From positions 1 through 63,139 of the forward strand of contig NZ_KB893730.1 of assembly GCF_000374165.1 (NCBI RefSeq): 63,139 bases of DNA, in the 5' to 3' direction. Positions 32,984 through 41,480 of the stretch are shown piece by piece. The position numbers and the translations under genes are program-made. This stretch comes from Parafrankia elaeagni (GTDB lineage Bacteria; Actinomycetota; Actinomycetes; Frankiales; Frankiaceae). Under the pieces are notes generated by a model. That model was not told the DNA's origin, ran no database searches, and saw nothing but the letters and a program-made list of their open reading frames with translations. How positions within the stretch are numbered: position 1 is the stretch's first letter; every line of letters begins with the position of its first letter.

Positions 32984-33891
32984 CTCGGCCGGGTTCAGGT
33001 CCGGGGCGTAGGCGGGCAGGAGCACCGTGCTCACCCAGCCGGTGTGCTCCCGTAGGAACGTGGTCATCTCCGCCTGCCGGTGGATGTTCACCCGGTCCCA
33101 GACCAGTACCAGCCGGCCCCCGGGAAGCTGGGCGTGCGCGGCGGCCAGCAGATCCCGGCAGTCGGCCCAGCCGATACCTTTCTGTCCGCCACCACCACGC
33201 CAGGTCCGGGTCCGGTAGAGCAGTCGTGGCCGCCACCCGGGCCGGTAGCAGACCATCCCGACCACGCTCACCCGGCCGTTCCCGCCCCGCCCGGGTACCC
33301 GCACCACCGGTGTCCGCCCGCGCCGACCCCAGGTCCGTGCCCGTGGCGGCCTCAGGCTCTGTCCTGTCTCGTCGAGGAAACAGATCCAGGCGCCCTGGGC
33401 CGCCGCGGTGGTTTTACCGCCGGCCACTCCTGTCGCGTCCAGGTCTCGACCGTGGCGTCGTCGCGTTCGAGCGCGCGGCGAGCGGGCAGCTGGCACGACC
33501 AGCCATGGCGGTCCAGCAGCAGCCACACCCCGGCCAGGGTGTAGGTGACTCCGAACTCCTGCTCGATCACCTCGGCGATCCGGGCCAGGGTCCACCGCTG
33601 ATCATCCCAGCCGTACGGTCCCGGACCACGGCGCAGGATCGCTTCCAGCCGGGCCAGGTCCCGGTTGTTCAACCGGCACCGCGACCCCGACCCGGCCGAG
33701 CGCAGCCCGGCCTCACCCTCGGTCTCCCAGAGTCGGTGCCAGCGGCTCGCGGTCTTCGGGGTCACCCGGAACTCCCGGGCGACCTCGGCCTGGCTCGCCC
33801 CCGCCGCGAACCGGCTGGCCGCGGCCAACCGGACCCGCTCACGTTCCACCTGATCGGCGGGCGTCAACCCGCCACCCGTCGCATACCTCAT
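32984..33891 (-). pseudogene. IS630 transposase, N-terminal and catalytic part
   Basis: Begins at 33891 (MRYATGGGLTPADQVERERV) with an HTH (ASQAEVAREFRVTPKTASRW) and runs in one frame to about 33415, then continues in the -1 frame: AAAQGAWICFLDETGQSL, LVLVWDRVNIHR, LLPAYAPDLNPAE. So the catalytic Asp, Asp and Glu are all present and the gene breaks immediately after the Glu codon. An A-A-A-A run at 33412-33415 marks the frame change, as in IS elements that use programmed -1 frameshifting. The gene is not functional as it stands. Confidence 0.85.
33412..33415 (-). other. Likely -1 frameshift site in the transposase
   Basis: On the minus strand GTA AAA CCA is frame one and GGT AAA ACC is the -1 frame. 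A-site and P-site slippage on four A bases is plausible. Frame one ends about 62 bp later, so a shift is required to reach the DDE domain. A sequencing or decay frameshift is the alternative. Confidence 0.5.
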
Positions 33892-33971
33892 ACAACCGGT
33901 CTACCCAACACAAACCCGCTGGTAGACAGGGACAGAAAACCGCTCTGACCTCAAAGATTAAAGCTCAGTAG

Positions 33972-34703
33972 TCACACCCGCCCCGTCGCTTCGGGTGGTG
34001 GCCAGTAGCCGCGGCTGCGCAGGTGGTCAATGGTGACGGCGGCGCAGGAGCGCACGTGCTCCTCGCTGGTCCGCGTCGCCTCCGCCACGTCACCGGACCG
34101 GATCGCGCCGAGCAGCTGCTCCCGGTACTTCGCCTCGTTGCCCGCCGACGCCGGAGAATCGAAGTAGAAGCTGCCCTGGAGCACCCCGCCGAGGAACGCG
34201 AGAATCGCGTCCAGCCGCGGTGACTTCCCCGCCGTGGCGACGATCTGGAAGAAACGGCGGTCGAGAGCCCTGCGGCGGGACGCCTCCTCGGTGCCGGCGA
34301 TTTCCCGGTGCAGCCGGTCCAGCTCGTCCAGCTCCTGTGCCGTCAGTTTCCGTACCGCGCGCCGCGTGGTCATCCCGGACACCAGCGCGACGACCTCGTA
34401 GTGGTCCTCGATGTCCTCGACGGTGACCTCGGCGACGAACGCGCCGCGGCGGGGAACCGCGTCCACGAAGCCCTTCTGCGCCAGTTCGATGAGCGCCTCG
34501 CGGACCGGTGCGCGGCTGATCCCGAGCACCTCGGCGATCTCGTCCTGGTCGACCTTGCTCCGTGGGGGCAGGCTGCCGGAGACCACCGCCTCCCGGATGA
34601 AGGCGGCGGCCTCGTCCTTCAGATTGCCGTAGCGCCGCCGACCCGCCGCGAGCCGGCGGATCGCGCTCGGGTCGGCGGCACCCGTCACTGCACTGCCTGC
34701 CAC
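33972..34703 (-). CDS. GntR-family (FadR-like) regulator
   Basis: 243 residues. GntR winged HTH at 30-90: AFIREAVVSGSLPPRSKVDQ, DEIAEVLGISRAPVREALIE. The rest is an all-helical FCD effector domain (ALDRRFFQIVATAGKSPRLD, LLGAIRSGDVAEATRTSEEH). FCD regulators bind acids or acyl compounds. GTG 34703 gives full length; GTG 34688 overlaps the APH stop. Last gene of the acyl-CoA dehydrogenase operon, so it probably controls it. The IS630 right end lies two bases past its stop, so the gene itself is intact. Confidence 0.88.
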   Translation of the reverse strand: MAGSAVTGAADPSAIRRLAAGRRRYGNLKDEAAAFIREAVVSGSLPPRSKVDQDEIAEVLGISRAPVREALIELAQKGFVDAVPRRGAFVAEVTVEDIEDHYEVVALVSGMTTRRAVRKLTAQELDELDRLHREIAGTEEASRRRALDRRFFQIVATAGKSPRLDAILAFLGGVLQGSFYFDSPASAGNEAKYREQLLGAIRSGDVAEATRTSEEHVRSCAAVTIDHLRSRGYWPPPEATGRV

Positions 34704-35836
34704 GGCACCGCCGGGTAGTCGCTCGAGGCGGCGGTTTCCGCCGCCTCACGCATGTACCTGACCACGTAACCTCCGAAATCCTCGAGCTTCGGGTCGCCGT
34801 CGGCACGCTGGTAGCCCTGCTCAAGGACGATTGCCAGCTTCCATTTTGCCAGCACCAGGTAGTAGTCGAAGTCATCCACCTGCCGACCGGAGCGCTCCGC
34901 GTAGAACGCGAGGAGTTTCGAGCGCGGCGGCATGCCCGCGAGGTGCTCGTGGTCCGCCGGGCCGTCGGGATCCTCCGGCCAGCTGTGCAGCGCCCAGGCG
35001 ACGTCCAGTTTCGGGTCGCCGATCGTGCCCATCTCCCAGTCCAGGATGGCCGCCAGCCGGGCCGGTGTGCCATGCCGGAACATCACGTTCGGGAACTGGT
35101 AGTCGCCGTGCATGACACCCGGGACGAAGTCGAGTGGCCGGTGGCACGCCAGCCAGGCCGTCGCCTCGTCGAGACCCGGGATCTCCCGGCCGCGGATCCG
35201 CTCGTAGAACCGCGTCCAGCGCGCCACCTGCCGCTCGTGGTAGCCGTCGGGCCGGCCGAGGTCGCCGAGGCCGCGGGCCCGCCAGTCCACGGCGCCCATC
35301 CGCGCGATGCCGTCGACGAGCTCGTAGGCCAGGTCGCCGCGGGCCTCCAGATCCTGGTCGAACGGCGGTGCCCACCACCCCGGCGTGCTCATCACCGACC
35401 AGCCGTCCACCACGTCCATCAGGTAGAAGGGACGGCCGATGACGCTCGGGTCATCGCAGACGGCGATCGCGTCGGCGACCGGGACGTCCGTGCCGGTGAG
35501 CGCCTCGATGATCCGCCACTCCCGCAGGATGCCGGCGTCCCGCTCGGCCGGGGCCGCTGCCGGCGGCCGGCGCAGCGCGGCGCGGAAGTCGCCCCGGCCG
35601 ACCTCGAAGATCTCGTTCTGTCGCCCACCGGAGAGCAGCCGCGCGGTAACCGGGTGCCCGCTGCCGGGCAGGTCCTGGCTGTCCATCCACCGGCCCAGCG
35701 CGCCGACATCGAGGCCCGCGCCGACATCGAGGCCTGCGCCGACGTCGAGGCCTGCGGTGACGTCGGCGTCGGCCTCACCGCCGGCGCCGGCGGTGAGCTC
35801 CGCAGCCGACGCCGGGTTCGCGTCAGTCGTGCTCAT
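34685..35836 (-). CDS. APH-type phosphotransferase linked to acyl-CoA dehydrogenase
   Basis: 383 residues. Aminoglycoside-phosphotransferase fold: Brenner motif VMHGDYQFPNVMF with catalytic Asp, metal Asp in ILDWEMGTIGDPKLDVAW. This subgroup is regularly coded next to acyl-CoA dehydrogenases and is part of ACAD10/11-like pathways, where it phosphorylates hydroxyacyl-CoA substrates. The N-terminus has three near-identical 18-bp repeats (35706-35760) encoding GLDVGA units. Its ATG overlaps the dehydrogenase stop (ATGA at 35833-35836). Confidence 0.9.
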   Translation of the reverse strand: MSTTDANPASAAELTAGAGGEADADVTAGLDVGAGLDVGAGLDVGALGRWMDSQDLPGSGHPVTARLLSGGRQNEIFEVGRGDFRAALRRPPAAAPAERDAGILREWRIIEALTGTDVPVADAIAVCDDPSVIGRPFYLMDVVDGWSVMSTPGWWAPPFDQDLEARGDLAYELVDGIARMGAVDWRARGLGDLGRPDGYHERQVARWTRFYERIRGREIPGLDEATAWLACHRPLDFVPGVMHGDYQFPNVMFRHGTPARLAAILDWEMGTIGDPKLDVAWALHSWPEDPDGPADHEHLAGMPPRSKLLAFYAERSGRQVDDFDYYLVLAKWKLAIVLEQGYQRADGDPKLEDFGGYVVRYMREAAETAASSDYPAVPWQAVQ

Positions 35837-37164
35837 ACGATGTCTTCCCCGCCCACGAGCGCCGGGTCCGTGGCGTCGATACCGAGCAGCTCGGCGTACT
35901 TCCTGCGGGCCTTCTCCTGCCGGTTCGGCAGGTAGTAGGTCGGCCAGATGCCCTCGGCGGGCCTGCCCGTGCGCAGCACGGCGCGCGCGACCGTCACCCG
36001 GTGGATCTCGCTGGGGCCGTCGGCCAGGCCCAGGATCATCGAGCCGGAGAACCACTCGTTGAGGGGCAGGTCGTTCGTCGTCCCGAGCGCTCCGTGCACC
36101 TGCAGCGCCCGCTGGGTGATGTTGTGCATGACCTGCGGCGTGAGGACCTTCACGGCGGCGATGTCGTGCCGGACGGCGCGGTAGTCCTTCAGCTTGTCGA
36201 TGCGCCAGGCCACGTACAGCACGTACAGCCGGAACTGGGTGAGCTCGGCGTAGGAGTCGGCCAGGTAGTTCTGCACCGACTGCTTGTCGGACAGCCGGCT
36301 GCCCTTCGTCTCCCGGCTCAGCGCGCGTTCGACCATCATGTCCAGGGCACGGCGGGCCTGGCTGACAGTGCGCATCGCGTGGTGGATCCGCCCCCCGCCG
36401 AGACGGGTCTGGCTGATCGCGAAGGCCTGCCCCTCACCGCCGAGAACGTTCTCGGCCGGGACGTGGACGTCGGTGAAGCGGACGGTCCCGTGAGTGCCGT
36501 TCCCGGCCTTCTCCTGCCCGAACAGCGCCTGGTTGCGTTCGATCACGATGCCCGGCGTGTCGCTGGGCACGATGAACATCGACGCGCCCTGGTGGACGCT
36601 GACGTCCGGGTTGGTGACCGCCATGACGAGGTAGAACGACGCCCACCGGGCGTGCGAGGCGAAGAACTTCAGGCCGTTGATGACCCAGCCGTCGCCGTCC
36701 CGCTCGGCACGGGTGGTGAACACGCTCGGGTCGGAGCCGCCCTGCGGCTCGGTCATCGCGAAGCAGGAGACGATGTCGCCGTCCAGCAGGGGCTGGAGGT
36801 AGCGCTTCTTCTGCTCCTCGGTCCCGTAGTGGGCGAGGATCTCGGCGTTGCCCGTGTCGGGCGCGGCCGTCCCGAAGATCACCGGTCCCCAGGCCGCCCG
36901 TCCGATGATCTCGTTGAGCAGCGCGAGCTTCACCTGGCCGTAGCCCTGGCCGCCGAGGTCGGCGCCGAGGTGGCAGGCCCACAGTTCCTGGTCGCGGACC
37001 TGCTGCTTGAGCGGTTCGATGATGCGGGCCAGCAGCGGGCTGACCGGCCGCTGGAAGACCTGGTGCCGCCACAGGGTCTCGAGCGGCTCGACCTCCTCGG
37101 TGACGAACTCCTCGGCCCAGTCGAGCTTCTTCTGGAACTCGGGCTCGGTCTCGAACTCCCACAC
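35833..37164 (-). CDS. Acyl-CoA dehydrogenase
   Basis: 443 residues. Flavin-binding and substrate motifs: CFAMTEPQGGSDPSVFTTRA, FFASHARWASFYLVM, and late VHGALGTTNDLPLNEWFSGS and LADGPSEIHRVTVAR, in which the final stretch is typical of the medium/long-chain group. The N-terminal segment WEFETEPEFQKKLDWAEEFV fits the same clade as ACAD10/11. GTG 37164 has GGAGG six bases upstream. First gene of an operon with the APH protein and GntR regulator, so the three probably act on the same hydroxy/acyl-CoA substrates. Confidence 0.92.
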   Translation of the reverse strand: MWEFETEPEFQKKLDWAEEFVTEEVEPLETLWRHQVFQRPVSPLLARIIEPLKQQVRDQELWACHLGADLGGQGYGQVKLALLNEIIGRAAWGPVIFGTAAPDTGNAEILAHYGTEEQKKRYLQPLLDGDIVSCFAMTEPQGGSDPSVFTTRAERDGDGWVINGLKFFASHARWASFYLVMAVTNPDVSVHQGASMFIVPSDTPGIVIERNQALFGQEKAGNGTHGTVRFTDVHVPAENVLGGEGQAFAISQTRLGGGRIHHAMRTVSQARRALDMMVERALSRETKGSRLSDKQSVQNYLADSYAELTQFRLYVLYVAWRIDKLKDYRAVRHDIAAVKVLTPQVMHNITQRALQVHGALGTTNDLPLNEWFSGSMILGLADGPSEIHRVTVARAVLRTGRPAEGIWPTYYLPNRQEKARRKYAELLGIDATDPALVGGEDIV

Positions 37165-37295
37165 AGGGCGCCTCCAGCGGCTTGGGGGGGATTGCTTTCT
37201 CAAGTCTCAAAAATATTATCTGGAGTGTGACGACTCGGGACAGCGATGGCAAGAGACAGCACGACGGACAGGCCGGCGGGGACGGAGGCGCCCCG
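37165..37295. promoter_or_regulatory. Divergent promoter between dehydrogenase operon and thiolase gene
   Basis: The 131-bp gap contains the AT-rich TCTCAAAAATATTATCTGG at 37205-37223, unusual in this GC-rich region. It may be the -10 of the fusion gene or a regulator site shared by both directions. No palindrome is obvious. The GntR-type regulator in the operon is a candidate binder. Confidence 0.4.
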
Positions 37296-39038
37296 GTGGC
37301 CCGCCCACTGCCGGCGGTGGACGATCTCAACGCCTTCTACTGGTCCGCGGGTCGGGACGGCGTCCTGCGGTTCCAGCGCTGCGAGGACTGCGCCTCGCTC
37401 ACCCACCCTCCGCAGCCCGTCTGCCGCTACTGCCGCTCCGAGCGTCGAGGGGCCGCCGAGGTCAGCGGCCGCGGGACCGTCGTCGGCGTCACCGTCAACC
37501 ACCAGCAGTGGGAGCCGGCCTTCCCGCCCCCCTTCGTCGTCGCCTCCGTGGCGATCGACGAGGATCCGCGGGTCCGCGTGGTCACGAGCCTGGTGGACGT
37601 CCCGCCCGCGGACGCGGCGGTCGGGCTGCGGGTCCGCGTGCGGTTCGAGCAGCGCGAGGACGTGTGGCTACCGGTCTTCGCGCCGGACCCGCCGCTGGCG
37701 GACCTGGGAACTCCGTCCGACGTGGCAGCCTCGCCCGCACCGGGCGGGAGCGTCCACGGCCCGGTGTTCGGGCCCCTGCCCGATGACATCGTGCCGCCCG
37801 CCGAGCACGGGCGGCATGTGCGTCCCATGGTGCGCGCCGACAAGTTCGAGGACAGGGTGGCGATCACCGGCATCGGCATGTCGCCGGTCGGCCGGCGGCT
37901 CATGCTGCCACCGCTCACCCTGGCCGCCACCGCAGCCAGAGCGGCGGTCGCCGACGCCGGGCTGGACCTGGCCGACATCGACGGGCTGTCCACCTTCCCC
38001 GGCGGCGAGCTGATCGGCGGCTTCACCGAGGGCGGGGTGGTCGCGCTCGCCGACACCCTCGGTATCCAGCCCACCTGGTACAACGGCGGTGCGGAGACCT
38101 TCGGCCCCGGCGGCGCGGTCATCGGCGCCATGCTCGCGGTCGCCAGCGGCCTCGCCCGGCACGTCCTGTGCTTCCGGACGGTGTGGCAGGCCACCTACGC
38201 CGCGCAGCAGCGTGCGGCCAACCCCGGGGGCGCCAGCCCCTACGGCATCGGCGGCCGAGGCGGCCGGGTGGCGGGGCCGCAGGGGTATGTCGCGCCGTAC
38301 GGCCTGGGTTCCGTCGCGCTCAACCTCGGCATGATCGCCTCGAACTACTTCCGCCGCTACGGTGCCACCCGCGAGGCTCTGGGCTGGATCGCGATCAACC
38401 AGCGTGCCAACGCGGCGCTCAACCCGCACGCCGTGTACCGCGACCCGATGACCATGGACGACTACCTCTCCGCCCGCATGATCACCACTCCGTTCGGGCT
38501 GTACGACTGCGACGTCCCGATGGACGCGAGCATCGCCGTCATCGTCTCGGCGGTGGAGACCGCGCACGACCTCGCCAGGCCGCCCGTGTTCGTCGAGGCG
38601 GTCGGCACCCAGGTCACGGAGCGTTTTCTCTGGCACCAGAGCACGATGAGCCACGAGCCGCAGACCCTCGGCCCCTCCGCGCACATGTGGTCACGCACCT
38701 CGCTGCGCCCGGCCGACGTGCAGGCCGCGCAGCTCTACGACGGCTTCACTTTCAACTGTCTGTCGTGGCTGGAGGCCATGGGCTTCTGCGGTGTCGGCGA
38801 GGCGGCGGACTTCGTCGCCGGCGGCCACAACATCGCCCGCGAAGGCGGGATCGTGGCGCTCAACACCCACGGGGGGCAGCTCTCCGCGGGTCGTACGCAC
38901 GGGATGGGCATGATCCACGAGGCGGTCGTCCAGCTGCGTGGCGAGGCCGGCCCGCGTCAGGTCGACAGCTGCTCCGCCGTCGCCGTCAGCACCGGCGGCC
39001 TCGCCCCGGCCGGCGCGATGCTGCTGCGCCGGCCCTGA
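37296..39038 (+). CDS. OB-fold (DUF35)-thiolase fusion (lipid-transfer protein-like)
   Basis: 580 residues. Residues 1-130: zinc-ribbon/OB-fold of the DUF35 type with CEDCASLTHPPQPVCRYC and later GTVVGVTVNHQQWEPAFPPP. Residues 180-580: SCP-x-type thiolase: DRVAITGIGMSPVGRRLMLP and the C-terminal NTHGGQLSAGRTHGMG. The usual nucleophile Cys of degradative thiolases is replaced, so this is an acyl-CoA lyase or retro-Claisen-type enzyme, as in steroid side-chain degradation where OB-fold and thiolase are normally separate subunits. GTG 37296 has GGAGG seven bases before it; earlier starts are possible. Confidence 0.87.
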   Translation: MARPLPAVDDLNAFYWSAGRDGVLRFQRCEDCASLTHPPQPVCRYCRSERRGAAEVSGRGTVVGVTVNHQQWEPAFPPPFVVASVAIDEDPRVRVVTSLVDVPPADAAVGLRVRVRFEQREDVWLPVFAPDPPLADLGTPSDVAASPAPGGSVHGPVFGPLPDDIVPPAEHGRHVRPMVRADKFEDRVAITGIGMSPVGRRLMLPPLTLAATAARAAVADAGLDLADIDGLSTFPGGELIGGFTEGGVVALADTLGIQPTWYNGGAETFGPGGAVIGAMLAVASGLARHVLCFRTVWQATYAAQQRAANPGGASPYGIGGRGGRVAGPQGYVAPYGLGSVALNLGMIASNYFRRYGATREALGWIAINQRANAALNPHAVYRDPMTMDDYLSARMITTPFGLYDCDVPMDASIAVIVSAVETAHDLARPPVFVEAVGTQVTERFLWHQSTMSHEPQTLGPSAHMWSRTSLRPADVQAAQLYDGFTFNCLSWLEAMGFCGVGEAADFVAGGHNIAREGGIVALNTHGGQLSAGRTHGMGMIHEAVVQLRGEAGPRQVDSCSAVAVSTGGLAPAGAMLLRRP

Positions 39039-39103
39039 GAGGTCACCACATCGCCGCTGGCGCGCCGCGCCGCGTCGCTCGCGCCGCGCCGCGCCGCGCC
39101 GCG

Positions 39104-39712
39104 TCAGCGGATGCCGAGATCGCCGTCGCCGGGCGGCGCGGCCTGCCGGACCGCCCCGCTGCCCGGCCCCGACCCCGGTCCTGCCCCCGGCCGTGGTCCG
39201 AGCGTGCCGTAGCTGCCGTCGTGGTAGATCAGCGGCGGGTCAGCCCGGCCGACGCGGCTCTCCAGGATCTCCGCGATGACCAGGTGGTGGTCCCCTTCGA
39301 CCGTGCGCCGCCGGATGCGGCAGCGCATCCAGACCTCCGCGTCGAGGAGCAGGGGCTCGCCCCCGGGCAGCCTGCGCCAGCGGGTCGGGGGCGCGAACCG
39401 GTCGGCTCCGGGCCGCGCGAACCGGGCCGCGAGGTCGTCATGGCCCGCGGAGAGCAGATGGACCACGAGCGTGCTGGCCCCGGTCAGCACGGAGGCGAGG
39501 GACGAGCGGGTCGACAGCGCCAGCGAGACCAGCGGCGGCTCCTCGGACAGCGACGCCACGGAAGTCGCGGTGAAGCCCACCGGGCCGCGCGGGCCCGCCA
39601 TGGTCACGATCGTGACACCGGCGGCGTGCCGCCGGAACACACGGCGCAGGTCGACAGGCCCGCGTGCGGATGCCTCCGCCGCGGGCCGGGGGGACACGGC
39701 CCGCTCAGCCAT
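39104..39712 (-). CDS. Flavin reductase-like protein
   Basis: 202 residues. Split-barrel FMN-binding domain: FRRHAAGVTIVTMAGPRGPV, GFTATSVASLSEEPPLVSLA, then LLDAEVWMRCRIRRR and GDHHLVIAEILESR, GTLGPRP. This is the two-component monooxygenase reductase group (DIM6/NTAB). The C-terminus is a Gly/Pro-rich tail. The ATG lies seven bases inside the end of the CYTH-CHAD gene, and the gene ends at a GC-rich repeat region. Near lipid-degradation genes it may supply reduced flavin. Confidence 0.85.
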   Translation of the reverse strand: MAERAVSPRPAAEASARGPVDLRRVFRRHAAGVTIVTMAGPRGPVGFTATSVASLSEEPPLVSLALSTRSSLASVLTGASTLVVHLLSAGHDDLAARFARPGADRFAPPTRWRRLPGGEPLLLDAEVWMRCRIRRRTVEGDHHLVIAEILESRVGRADPPLIYHDGSYGTLGPRPGAGPGSGPGSGAVRQAAPPGDGDLGIR

Positions 39713-41234
39713 GGAGCCAGCGCCGGTAGCGCCTGCGGGCGAGTCCGGGCCAGCGCGCCGTGAACTCGTCGATCGTCCGCTCGGCGCGTGCGTTCTCGGC
39801 GCCGGTGAGCAGCCCGTAGGTGTAGGACGACTCGCCGGCCAGGTTCGCCGCGATCGCGAGTGTCCGCATCCGCTCCCGGGCCACGACGCAGTCCTGGTGC
39901 TCGCCGAGCATGTCCTGGACCTTCTTCGCCCGCCTGCCGAGCCGCGCCGCATCCGGGCCGAAGACGGGGGCGACCGCCTCGCAGGCGTACCGCAGCCGCT
40001 TGGCCGCCTTGCGGGCGTCGTGGTGGGCGACATCGCTGGGCCGGCCGGCTGCCGCGCGCTCGGCCCGCGCCACCCGCCGGGTCAGCCGCCGGTCAGCCTT
40101 GCGGGCCAGCTTCGGGAGCACCTGGGACGCGGGACGGCGGGCAGGCGCGGTCTGCTCCGTGTCAGCCACAAAGGCCAGCAGGGTCTCGATGAACGTCAGG
40201 TACTGCTCGCTGCGCAGATAGGCGACGGCGCGCTGCGCGCCGCGGAGCCGCTCACCCAGGAAGGTCTGCTCCACCCTGGCGCGGACCGGGCCGAGGACGG
40301 CTTCCGTCGGCTGCGAGTCGACGGCGCGCAGGTGGCGCGCCAGCTGCACCTCGGCATCGCGCGGGACGCCGAGAGCCTCGCCGAGCGCTCTGAGGCCCGT
40401 CTGGATCTCGGCCGCCCGCGCCGGGTCGAACAGCGGGCGGAACGTCTGCACCGTGCTGCGCAGCCGCCTGGCCGCCACCCGCATGTCGTGTACGGCTTCC
40501 GGGGTGTCCAGGCGGACCCGTGGGTCCTCCTCCAGCAGCCGCGCCGTCTGCTCGGCCAGATAGCCGTGGATGACCGCGCTGGCGCGGTCATCCACGGTCA
40601 GCGGCCCGGCAGGGATCTCGACCTCGGCAGGCCCGACATCGTCGCCCAGGGCGCGCAGCAGCTTCGCGGGGGCGTGGGACGGCCGGGCGCCCGCCTCGCG
40701 AAGCGCCTTCGCGGTGGCGGGCAGGACCCTCGTTCCGGCCCTGTCGACGGCCTCGAGCTCGATCTCGCGCCAGGTCGACACGACCGTCCTGTCGCCCATT
40801 GTCTGGGCCTTGACCAGGTCGTCCGCAACCTCGATCAGGTCGGCGCCGGTCGCATCGCTCAGCCGCTGGGCACGGCGGACGGTGGACAGGTGGGCCACCG
40901 GCCGTAGTGCGTGCCCGCGGGTGCGTACCGAGACCAGGTCGAGCAGGTCCTCCGGGATGACATCGGGATCACCCAGGGAGCGCTGGATCTCGTCGCGCTC
41001 CCCGTCCGCGGCGGGCAGTTTCAGATGCCAGCCCTGGTCCGCACCGCCCCGGCGGCGGCGCAGCACCAGGCGGTTGCGAGCCAGCCGCAGGTCGTCGGTG
41101 TCGTAGTAGACGGCGTCGAGGTGGCGCTCCTCGACGCCGGAGGCGGAACTGACGCCGCGCACGCGGGTGAGCGCCGGCAAGGCGAAGGTGCTGTCCACGT
41201 CGAACTTCCGCTCGACCTCGTGCGTGCTGCCCAT
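39705..41234 (-). CDS. CYTH and CHAD domain protein
   Basis: 509 residues. ATG 41234 opens the CYTH domain (HEVERKFDVD, the ExExK-like motif, then RNRLVLRRRRGG and LKLPA). Residues 210-500 are CHAD: DMRVAARRLRSTVQTFRPLF and later DARKAAKRLRYACEAVAPVF, His/Arg-rich helices that bind polyphosphate. CYTH proteins act on triphosphates. Function in Frankia is not known; linkage to phosphate or polyphosphate metabolism is reasonable. Upstream start codons are not in the domain and lack a ribosome site. Confidence 0.9.
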   Translation of the reverse strand: MGSTHEVERKFDVDSTFALPALTRVRGVSSASGVEERHLDAVYYDTDDLRLARNRLVLRRRRGGADQGWHLKLPAADGERDEIQRSLGDPDVIPEDLLDLVSVRTRGHALRPVAHLSTVRRAQRLSDATGADLIEVADDLVKAQTMGDRTVVSTWREIELEAVDRAGTRVLPATAKALREAGARPSHAPAKLLRALGDDVGPAEVEIPAGPLTVDDRASAVIHGYLAEQTARLLEEDPRVRLDTPEAVHDMRVAARRLRSTVQTFRPLFDPARAAEIQTGLRALGEALGVPRDAEVQLARHLRAVDSQPTEAVLGPVRARVEQTFLGERLRGAQRAVAYLRSEQYLTFIETLLAFVADTEQTAPARRPASQVLPKLARKADRRLTRRVARAERAAAGRPSDVAHHDARKAAKRLRYACEAVAPVFGPDAARLGRRAKKVQDMLGEHQDCVVARERMRTLAIAANLAGESSYTYGLLTGAENARAERTIDEFTARWPGLARRRYRRWLHG

Positions 41235-41480
41235 GACCACGCTCCGTCTCCGTCGTACCCGCTTTCGTACCCGCGCCGGCACCCTGCGCAACGGGGCCGG
41301 ACCCATCATCGTGGCGGCACGTCGCAGGCGGGTACCGACACGTCCGCTATTCCGCGCGGGCGGCGGCCAAAACCCCGCGATGCCCGCATGCACCTCGAAT
41401 CCGCCACCCGCGGACCTGTCCGACAGTTCTGATCATCGGCCGCTCGCATGGGTGCGCGTCCGCGTGGGTAGCAGCGTCCG

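Larger units (their letters stand above)
30273..33970. mobile_element. IS630-family element, split by a second element
   Basis: Bounded by TA duplications at 30273-30274 and 33969-33970. Just inside, inverted repeats begin CTGAACTTTAAT (plus, 30275) and CTGAGCTTTAAT (minus, from 33968), with 16 of 23 positions matching. The minus-strand transposase is split into 32984-33891 (N-terminal and catalytic part) and 30295-30471 (last part). Without the 2.5-kb insert the element would be about 1.18 kb, the usual size. The right end lies two bases beyond the stop of the GntR gene. Confidence 0.85.

Noticed and set aside
39050-39110. GCGCC-rich stretch after the thiolase gene
   Set aside because: Simple low-complexity sequence; no regular unit or stem-loop that I could define.
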